DNA from: Bacteroidota bacterium
GTDB taxonomy: Bacteria; Bacteroidota; Bacteroidia; Bacteroidales; GCA-2748055
Assembly: GCA_024244665.1 (NCBI GenBank)
Contig: JAAEOI010000261.1
Span: forward strand, 1 to 28,221
Direction of reading: 5' to 3'
DNA: 28,221 nt
A model generated the notes under the pieces. The model did not search any database and was not told the origin of the DNA. It saw nothing but the letters and a program-made list of their open reading frames with translations. Positions 22,585 through 28,221 of the stretch are shown here, piece after piece. The position numbers and the translations under genes were made by a program. Position 1 is the stretch's first letter; each line of letters opens with the position of its first letter.

Positions 22585-23868
22585 TTATTTGATTGATCCT
22601 GAGATAAAGGGTGATTCACCGGCAACAACCCTGTTGAGGATAATATCCTCAAAGCGATTCCTGGTCCTGTCATCAGTTTGAAAGTGCACTGGCAGGTAGT
22701 GTTCACCATAGCCACGGGCCACACCCTTTCCATCTACACGTTCAACGAGGACACGCTGCTGTTTTCCAATCATCGATTCCAGGTAGCTGATCCGGTTCTC
22801 TTCAGTCACCTTTCTGACCAGCTCACTTCGGTTGCTTTTGATACGCTCCTGTAGCTGCTCCTCCATCCTGTCGGCCCGTGTTCCCTTCCGCCTGGAGTAG
22901 CGGAATGTGTGGACATGGCTGAATTGAGCCTCTTTGACCAGGTCAAGGGTTTGTTGAAAATCCGTCTCTGTTTCACCCGGAAAGCCCACGATTACATCAG
23001 TGGTAAAGTTAAAATCCGGCATCTCACCACGAAATTTTTCAATGATATCCATAAAAGATTTTACCGTATACATACGTCTCATCTTCAGTAGTATGGAATC
23101 TGATCCGCTCTGGATACAAAGGTGCATGTGAGGCGTCATTTTCGGATGTTTGAACAGCTGGTGGAATTCAGGTCCGAAACCATCCGGTTCCAGGGAGGAG
23201 ATTCTGATCCTGAAATCGCCGGGCAGGTCCAGGACTCTTTCAATGGCCCCCTGGATATTGAGTTTGTCGTGATCATAGCGCCCGATGTTCACCCCGGTAA
23301 TCACGATCTCCTTAAAACCATTGTCAACCACCCGGCTGACATTTTCAAGTATTTCGCCGATGGGCCGGCTCACCGCCCTTCCCCTTACCGAGGGGACAAT
23401 GCAGTAGGTGCAGAAATTGTCACACCCGTCCTGGACCTTGATGGAGGTGCGGGTATGCAGGCTTTGATCGACGGTTTCGAATCCGAAGACATCGCGCGAA
23501 TAAGAATCGGGGTGAACCATCTCGCCTTTGAAATGAGCATCGATGAGGGGAACGATCTGGCTCTTCCTTTCGTTGTCGACCACATAGGTGACACGTTCGT
23601 TGGATTCCAGTTGCTCCTTATGGTTGTTGGCCATACAACCGGTTACCACCACCAGGCCATTGGAGTTTTTACGGGCCGCATGGTTGATGGTATTTCTCGA
23701 TTTCTGGTCACTCTGGTTGGTGACCGTACAGGTATTGATTATGGTGATGTCGGCTGGCTTTGAATAATCGACCACCTGGTAACCGGCCTTGTGGAATTGG
23801 GTGACCAGGGCATCGGTTTCATACTGGTTCAAACGGCACCCCAGTGTTTTGAATGAAACTGTTTTCAT
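22585..23868 (-). CDS. mtaB: tRNA t6A37 methylthiotransferase MtaB
   Basis: From the ATG at 23868 (MKTVSFKTLGCRLNQYETDA) the protein has 427 residues. An upstream in-frame start at 23934 would add 22 residues absent from the family. The N-terminal UPF0004 domain has Cys11, Cys47 and Cys78, ligands of the auxiliary [4Fe-4S] cluster. The radical SAM motif C-x3-C-x2-C is Cys149, Cys153, Cys156 (DGCDNFCTYCIVPSVRGR), and the C-terminus (about 365-427) is a TRAM-type RNA-binding domain. The enzyme converts t6A to ms2t6A at position 37 of tRNAs that read ANN codons, in the cytoplasm. The LGCRLNQYE start distinguishes MtaB from MiaB and RimO. It stands as a single gene. Confidence 0.95.
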   Translation of the reverse strand: MKTVSFKTLGCRLNQYETDALVTQFHKAGYQVVDYSKPADITIINTCTVTNQSDQKSRNTINHAARKNSNGLVVVTGCMANNHKEQLESNERVTYVVDNERKSQIVPLIDAHFKGEMVHPDSYSRDVFGFETVDQSLHTRTSIKVQDGCDNFCTYCIVPSVRGRAVSRPIGEILENVSRVVDNGFKEIVITGVNIGRYDHDKLNIQGAIERVLDLPGDFRIRISSLEPDGFGPEFHQLFKHPKMTPHMHLCIQSGSDSILLKMRRMYTVKSFMDIIEKFRGEMPDFNFTTDVIVGFPGETETDFQQTLDLVKEAQFSHVHTFRYSRRKGTRADRMEEQLQERIKSNRSELVRKVTEENRISYLESMIGKQQRVLVERVDGKGVARGYGEHYLPVHFQTDDRTRNRFEDIILNRVVAGESPFISGSIK

Positions 23869-24001
23869 GACAGCAAATTTAGACAATCTAGAAATAGAAC
23901 TCGGTAAATATCTGCTTTTGTGGATATCCATCATATTTTTGAATCTGATTCAGGATAACAAACACCAAGGGTTTTTATGCTATGTTTTGACTTCGTTATT
24001 C

Positions 24002-24247
24002 ATGAATCTCATAAGATGCTTCACAGGAACAATATCTTCGCTCGTACACGATTTCCTCTACTGGGAGTTCCACAAGCAGGGTGGAAAACAGGCAATACTG
24101 AAGGATGGCTGGATGGCCGTCAGGCTTCAGGTCGGAAAATTTCTATTTCGGGATGAAGACTTTGTCAGGAGAGTGATCCGTGTGAGGCCCTGGTACGGCG
24201 AAATGTACAATCCTTCATGGAACAGAGCTCACATGTATAATCCCTGA
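24002..24247 (+). pseudogene. Sulfatase C-terminal relic
   Basis: In one plus-strand frame 24047-24136 encodes HDFLYWEFHKQGGKQAILKD followed by GWMAVRLQVG. This is the well-conserved C-terminal block of Bacteroidota and Planctomycetes arylsulfatases (YWEFHEQGGKQAVR..W.AVRL). The active-site C-x-P-S-R and metal-binding parts are absent, upstream sequence is not sulfatase-like, and the frame runs on without sulfatase character to 24247, inside the 3' end of the next minus-strand gene. It is a decayed fragment. The surrounding gap 23869-24164 holds no other gene. Confidence 0.6.
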
Positions 24248-24896
24248 AGCTTACATTTGGTCCGGCACCGAACATCCCGCTCACCGATTTTATGGGCGAC
24301 ATCAGCGATGAATCCGACAGGGTGATACCGCAGCTGTTTTCAGGAAAGAGACCGAAAAGTTTTTGCTGCTCATCCACATTCCATCCGCAATATCCCGGGC
24401 TGTACCGGTTGGTGATTATAAGGCCCGACTGGCTGCATATTTCTTTGATATGATCATGAACATGCTGGGTGGCCGCCTCAGCTATGACCGATCCGATCAG
24501 GTCGACGATATATCCCTCCAGGTATTGTCCTTCAGACATCAGACTCCGTGCCAGTTCCTCCGGACCGGACCCGGCAGTCACCATAAAGAAGAAATACTGC
24601 TCTGCTCCCTGAACCATTTTTACGATGGTTTTGCCCGTCCGGAATCCCACCCCAGGAATTGCAATTTCATCCCTGTCAGCCGCCTGGATGGCCTCCATGG
24701 ATATATAAGCGCCCTTCGGCTCCATGATCTCCCTGCACTCTCCGATCAGGGTACTGGCCAGTTCATGAGTATGATTGTCAATATCCGCCTCTGTGCCGGG
24801 CAGGTAGGACAGGAGTTCTTCCAGGTCTATTATGAGTGACTCCCTTTCAATCTGAAGAATTTTTGAATCCAATTGGCGCAATGTGAAAATTAGCAA
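24165..24896 (-). CDS. Stand-alone MetH activation-domain protein (corrinoid-related)
   Basis: The 243-residue protein resembles the activation (AdoMet-binding) domain of B12-dependent methionine synthase. The signature is RYSPGYCGW at 164-172 followed by LFGLFPENSCGITLSDSSLM and PIKSVSGMFGAGP (201-213), matching R-x-S-P-G-Y...G-I-x-L-T-E-S...S-V-S-G. No cobalamin, homocysteine or folate domain is present. After the domain comes C-x2-C-x4-C (Cys222, 225, 230), which could bind metal or an Fe-S cluster. Such stand-alone proteins can serve in reactivating corrinoid methyltransferases, but no such partner is nearby. The frame has no ATG before residue 58; a TTG at 24896, the first possible codon after an in-frame TAG, or a later TTG is the likely start. 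Confidence 0.8.
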   Translation of the reverse strand: MLIFTLRQLDSKILQIERESLIIDLEELLSYLPGTEADIDNHTHELASTLIGECREIMEPKGAYISMEAIQAADRDEIAIPGVGFRTGKTIVKMVQGAEQYFFFMVTAGSGPEELARSLMSEGQYLEGYIVDLIGSVIAEAATQHVHDHIKEICSQSGLIITNRYSPGYCGWNVDEQQKLFGLFPENSCGITLSDSSLMSPIKSVSGMFGAGPNVSFRDYTCELCSMKDCTFRRTRASHGSLS

Positions 24897-24991
24897 GAGA
24901 CAAAGCTAGGGTATTTGGGAATAAATGTGGTAAGGAAATGTTAAATAATACGAAAAGACGGAGTGATGCGTATTTCCAAAGGGTGCCTCAA

Positions 24992-24999
24992 TACCTTTG
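24992..24999 (+). promoter_or_regulatory. -7 box upstream of the DUF4395 gene
   Basis: TACCTTTG is an exact match to the TAnnTTTG element, placing the transcription start near 25005 and leaving a leader of about 59 bases before the ATG at 25064. The expected TTG at -33 is not clear. The rest of the 167-base gap (24897-25063) has no coding frame. Confidence 0.4.
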
Positions 25000-25063
25000 C
25001 ATCTCACATATCGTGTAAGGTTAACCGGACTTTCACGTCAAATGAAGAACAAATAGAAAAACT

Positions 25064-25525
25064 ATGGCGAATTTTAATCATTTGATATGCCCGATATCTG
25101 CCGAAAGGGTGGATGAGAACCGGGTCAGGGCCACCGCCTTTGGGGTGGTGATTACAATAGGTACTTTTTTTATGACCAACAACCCGATCTTTCCGGCTAT
25201 CCTGATGGTTGATTTCTATATCAGGGCTTTTACCAGGCTGAACTACAGCCCCATAAGCTGGCTGGCCTATCACTTTGTAAGGGCCATTGGTACGCAGCCG
25301 GTGTGGATCGATAAGGCTCCTAAAATGTTTGCTGCACGGGTGGGGCTTCTGCTGACGACCCTCATTCTTGGGGCCAACTTGCTGGGCATGCCTTTGTTTG
25401 CAATAGTTACAGGGGCAACTCTTGTTGTTTTCGCCTTTCTTGAATGCGGGCTCAATTTCTGTGCAGGTTGCTGGGTATATTCCTATCTGGTCTATCCTGT
25501 GGTGCGTAAAAAAGGAAAGTTTTAG
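25064..25525 (+). CDS. DUF4395 integral membrane protein
   Basis: The 153-residue protein matches DUF4395: CPISAERVDENRVRATA near the start (Cys9 and the VDEN-RV motif), a middle PIFPAILMVDFYIRAF, then APKMFAARVGLLLTT and a final segment ECGLNFCAGCWVYSYLV with Cys128, Cys133 and Cys136. It has four hydrophobic segments (about 24-40, 43-55, 90-108, 112-130). Members of this family are often near thioredoxin-like or rhodanese-like proteins and may take part in thiol or sulfur chemistry in the membrane; no such gene is beside it here, so function is open. Next on the same strand after 100 bases is the large TPR protein gene, probably separately transcribed. Confidence 0.88.
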   Translation: MANFNHLICPISAERVDENRVRATAFGVVITIGTFFMTNNPIFPAILMVDFYIRAFTRLNYSPISWLAYHFVRAIGTQPVWIDKAPKMFAARVGLLLTTLILGANLLGMPLFAIVTGATLVVFAFLECGLNFCAGCWVYSYLVYPVVRKKGKF

Positions 25526-25625
25526 CGCGGATTGTTCTATCTTGCTTTTTGATCCTGTTTCTGCCATTCTGTCTGTTATATCCGGATGGCTTGATTATTG
25601 GATGGGTTCATGAAACAATGATTGA

Positions 25626-27854
25626 ATGATCAATGTCCAGCAGATAAAAACACGTTACCGGCGATTGTGCCACCTGGTATCTACACGCCGGGTAAAGGAT
25701 GCACTGGATGTGCTGAAGGGCCTGGTGAGTGAATCGGGCTTCAGCGATTTCTTTATTCAGCAGGAGCACCTCGAACACACGTATGAGCAAATGCTCAACT
25801 ATATGCTTGAAGGGGTACAGGACCCTGAAAGGGATAGGGTATACCACAAACTGCTTACCTCCATCCTTGAGTTGGCCGACCGGGTAAGGGACCTCCTCAT
25901 TGAAAAGCACTCAGGCTGGCACACCTATATTCTGAAGACAGAGCTGGACCGGAAGCAGGAGCTTACGGGTAAGAAAGTGATTGAGAACATGGATGATCTC
26001 TCTTTTAAAAGGGAGCTGGATGAGATAATTGACGAGAGCCAGGTTTCACCAGGGGCAAATGAAGAGAGAAGAAGGGATGTTTCCATGGAGATATTCAGGC
26101 ATCTTTGGCTGAGCAACAGGTATAATGAGGCTGAGAACAGCCTGTCGGCCGCCATCCTCTCCTGCCCGGATTTCCTCTGGTACGAAAAAGCCCTTTATGT
26201 TAGTGGAATTCTTCTGTCCGGACTCAGGTACTGGGACGAGGAGAAAGTTCACCGGCTCATCGATTTTGCCGGGGAGCAGGAGCAGGAGGTTTCAGCCAGG
26301 GCTGTTGTAGCACTGGTGATCTTGCTGGACAGGTATGACGACCGGATCGAATTCTATCCAAATATCATAAACAGGCTGAAGTTGCTTCAGGAGGAGCTGA
26401 AACTTGAGCAGAGCTTTGAGAAGATAGCGTTACAGATGATCCGTACCCGTGATACCCTAGAGATCGGCCGGAAACTCCAGGAGGACCTGATGCCGGAGAT
26501 GGCCAAACTGAGGCCTGAGCTGGAGGAAAAACTGAAAATGGACGACATCAGTGATGAGATGCTTGAGGAGGGGCGAAATCCCGACTGGGAATCCATGTTC
26601 AGCGAATCGGACGATCTCTATCGGAAGGTAGATGAATTTATGAAGTTGCAGATGGAAGGATCGGATGTCTATATGACCACCTTTGCACATCTTAAGCAGT
26701 TCCCTTTTTTCAACGAGCTTACCAACTGGTTGGTTCCCTTTCATAGGGAGAATCCTGACCTTTCTGAAATTTATGCGGCGCGAACCGATGAGTTTGATCC
26801 CGCCATTTTCGTGGATGGACTGATCAAGACCCCCTTTCTTTGCAACAGTGATAAGTACAGTTTTATTCTAAACCTGAAATACCTTCCCGCAGAGCAGAAG
26901 AAAATGCTCTCCAATGCATTTTTAATGGAAATGGAGGGAATACAGGAGATGCTGGCGGATGAACAGCTCACATCGGGTGATTTTACCAGGAGAACGGTGT
27001 TTATCCAGTATATTCAGGACCTCTACCGCTTTTTTAAAATATCTCCTTTCAAGAACGAGTTTGAGGATGTTTTCGATGGTAAACTGGATCTCTATAATAC
27101 CTATTTCTTCAAGGAGATTATGGAGGACCACGCCATTACCAGGAACATAGCAGAGTATCTGTTCGAAAAGGGGCACTTCGAAGAAGCCCTCGATATTTTT
27201 AAAATGTTGCTGAAAGCAGAACCCAACCAACAGGAGCTCCTCGAAAAGGCGGGCTATTGCTACCAGAAGTTGGGTAATTTCAGGAAGGCTATTCAATACT
27301 ATTCCCGGATTTCGTTCACCGGGGAGCAAAACCTGTGGACCCTTAAAAACATGGGAATCTGTCACCGGAAGGGGAATGACTACAAATCAGCCCTGGAGGT
27401 TTATGAAAAGGCAGCAACAATTCAGCCCGACGATACCACCATTGAATCGCTTACCGGCTATTGCCATCTGAAACTTGGAGATTACTCTACAGCACTGAAG
27501 CACTATTTTAAAATTGAATACCTGAATCCGGGTAATCAGAATATTCTCCGTCCCATTGCCTGGTGCTATTTTGCCATGGGCGAACTGGATAAGTCGGAGA
27601 AGTATTTCCGTAAAGTATTTGAATTGAAGCCGGGGTATTACGACTACATCAACTTCGGGCACGTACAGTGGGCCATTGGAAACAAGCGGGATGCGATAGA
27701 GCTGTACATTCAGTCCCTCAGGGATTTGCAATTCGAGATGGAGGATTTTTTGAAGACAATGGAGGAGGACCGTTCACTGTTGATCGGTAACGGCATCAAT
27801 GAAAAGGACATCCAGCTGATGCTGGATTATCTTCACTACAGGCTTGTAAAATAA
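25626..27854 (+). CDS. Large cytosolic TPR-repeat protein
   Basis: The 742-residue protein has no signal peptide or membrane helix. Residues 1 to about 500 are helical and acidic without a named domain (e.g. LVSTRRVKDALDVLKGLVSE near 18-37, EDLMPEMAKLRPELEEKL near 285). Residues about 503-700 contain five to six tetratricopeptide repeats, such as YLFEKGHFEEALDIFKMLLK, YCYQKLGNFRKAIQYY and WCYFAMGELDKSEKYFRKVF, each with the Gly, Ala and Pro positions of the TPR consensus. It probably serves as a scaffold for protein-protein contacts. No catalytic motif was seen. It converges on the deoC fragment; an inverted repeat follows its stop. Confidence 0.85.
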   Translation: MINVQQIKTRYRRLCHLVSTRRVKDALDVLKGLVSESGFSDFFIQQEHLEHTYEQMLNYMLEGVQDPERDRVYHKLLTSILELADRVRDLLIEKHSGWHTYILKTELDRKQELTGKKVIENMDDLSFKRELDEIIDESQVSPGANEERRRDVSMEIFRHLWLSNRYNEAENSLSAAILSCPDFLWYEKALYVSGILLSGLRYWDEEKVHRLIDFAGEQEQEVSARAVVALVILLDRYDDRIEFYPNIINRLKLLQEELKLEQSFEKIALQMIRTRDTLEIGRKLQEDLMPEMAKLRPELEEKLKMDDISDEMLEEGRNPDWESMFSESDDLYRKVDEFMKLQMEGSDVYMTTFAHLKQFPFFNELTNWLVPFHRENPDLSEIYAARTDEFDPAIFVDGLIKTPFLCNSDKYSFILNLKYLPAEQKKMLSNAFLMEMEGIQEMLADEQLTSGDFTRRTVFIQYIQDLYRFFKISPFKNEFEDVFDGKLDLYNTYFFKEIMEDHAITRNIAEYLFEKGHFEEALDIFKMLLKAEPNQQELLEKAGYCYQKLGNFRKAIQYYSRISFTGEQNLWTLKNMGICHRKGNDYKSALEVYEKAATIQPDDTTIESLTGYCHLKLGDYSTALKHYFKIEYLNPGNQNILRPIAWCYFAMGELDKSEKYFRKVFELKPGYYDYINFGHVQWAIGNKRDAIELYIQSLRDLQFEMEDFLKTMEEDRSLLIGNGINEKDIQLMLDYLHYRLVK

Positions 27855-27866
27855 GGGAATAAAAAA

Positions 27867-27944
27867 AAGCGGCCCGATATTGAAGAAAAAAAGCCATGGA
27901 ATTCAACCCGTCTCTATGAGAATGGAATATTATCGGAACCGCTT
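27867..27944. repeat. Long imperfect inverted repeat between convergent genes
   Basis: AAGCGG at 27867-27872 pairs with CCGCTT at 27939-27944; inside, CCG and ATATT (27874-27881) pair with AATAT and CGG (27926-27936) across a small internal loop and a 3-base bulge, giving 14 paired positions. The central part (27882-27925) is single-stranded and A-rich. It starts 13 bases after the TPR gene stop. It could end transcription from either side or be part of a small structured RNA; neither is certain. Confidence 0.35.
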
Positions 27945-27972
27945 ATATGATCGTATCGAAAGAACGTCAGTG

Positions 27973-28004
27973 TTGAGCAAACAAATATAGGTAATTTTGT
28001 TCAA
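27973..28004 (-). terminator. Hairpin at the deoC end, possible terminator
   Basis: TTGAGCAAA (27973-27981) and TTTGTTCAA (27996-28004) can form a 9-bp stem with one non-Watson-Crick pair, 9 bases past the deoC stop on the minus strand. There is no clear T-run after it, so termination is only likely by position. Confidence 0.3.
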
Positions 28005-28013
28005 TGTTGTATG

Positions 28014-28221
28014 TTAAAAGTAGCAAAAATCATTCCCTTTGTCAAAAATAAGGGCCATTAGGTTGTTTGCAAGCCTGCTTGCACCTATTCTGAACCTCTC
28101 TGAATTCAACCAGTCTTCTCCCAGTATCTCCTTCACAATGGCGTAATAGAGAATGGCTGTTTCTGCGTCGGAGATGCCTCCTGCTGGTTTGATACCGATC
28201 TTTTTCCCAGTTTTGTTATAA
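28014..28221 (-). CDS. deoC: Deoxyribose-phosphate aldolase, C-terminal part
   Basis: The last 68 codons of this gene are visible; the 5' part lies beyond the right edge. The stop is TAA at 28016-28014. KKIGIKPAGGISDAETA holds the family motif K-P-A-G-G-I, whose lysine corresponds to the second active-site Lys of E. coli DeoC (Lys201), and ERFRIGASRLANNLMALIF is the phosphate-binding C-terminal motif (R-F-R-x-G-A-S). The enzyme splits 2-deoxyribose-5-phosphate into glyceraldehyde-3-phosphate and acetaldehyde in deoxynucleoside catabolism. The reactive lysine that forms the Schiff base is outside the window. It is convergent with the TPR protein gene. Confidence 0.93.
   Translation of the reverse strand, partial: YNKTGKKIGIKPAGGISDAETAILYYAIVKEILGEDWLNSERFRIGASRLANNLMALIFDKGNDFCYF

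Noticed and set aside
23122..23763. Long plus-strand open frame (213 codons) opposite mtaB
   Set aside because: The opposite strand encodes an unmistakable MtaB with all Fe-S cysteines; this frame is a shadow of its codon use.
25004..25567. Minus-strand open frame opposite the DUF4395 gene
   Set aside because: Composition is rich in His, Pro and Lys without domain logic, while the plus strand encodes a recognised family.
1..28221. CRISPR arrays, tRNA/rRNA genes, insertion sequences, prophage
   Set aside because: No regularly spaced repeats, cloverleaf-like sequences, transposase motifs or phage genes were seen on reading either strand.

Overview
The window reads as a chromosomal segment of a Bacteroidota bacterium, most likely an anaerobic or microaerobic Bacteroidales/Marinilabiliales-type organism. 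Support comes from Bacteroidota-style promoter elements (TAnnTTTG-like -7 boxes, some with a TTG about 20 nt upstream), few Shine-Dalgarno sequences, families typical of the phylum (DUF4382 lipoprotein, about 800-residue FtsX-like permease, M56 peptidase with BlaI), and an oxygen-sensitive hybrid-cluster protein. No rRNA, tRNA, CRISPR array or intact mobile element was seen. Taxonomy is inferred from gene content only.

Layout. 1-2250: 3' part cut-off secreted protein gene (- strand), a TPR gene relic, an erythromycin-esterase-like gene (-) and a relic of a Gfo/Idh/MocA oxidoreductase. 2251-5916: hcp (-) with a terminator, diverging from a BlaI-type repressor and an M56/BlaR1-type peptidase whose C-terminus looks like the periplasmic domain of ExbD; two tandem dyads cover the repressor promoter. 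5913-8106: an ECF sigma factor operon with two membrane proteins (-), diverging from a DUF4382 lipoprotein gene that has an ECF-like promoter. 8081-10337: cvfB, a Tat-exported aldo/keto reductase and two very small membrane proteins. 10393-12843: a DNPH1-like nucleotide N-hydrolase, a thymidylate synthase-family enzyme and a cytosolic propeller-like protein. 12936-21945: a long - strand block with an adaptor-RND-TolC efflux operon, an FtsX-like permease and a coiled-coil membrane protein. 22041-28221: GNAT acetyltransferase, mtaB, a sulfatase relic, a stand-alone MetH-activation-domain protein, a DUF4395 membrane protein, a large TPR protein and the 3' end of deoC.

The genes do not form one pathway. 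The self-contained modules are the BlaI/M56 repressor-peptidase pair, the ECF sigma operon with its probable divergent target, the tripartite efflux pump, and the nucleotide pair (N-hydrolase facing thymidylate synthase). Three convergent gene pairs overlap at their 3' ends (4, 26 and 35 bp). Three decayed gene fragments (TPR, Gfo/Idh/MocA, sulfatase) suggest loss of accessory genes, two of them of types common in polysaccharide-degrading Bacteroidota.
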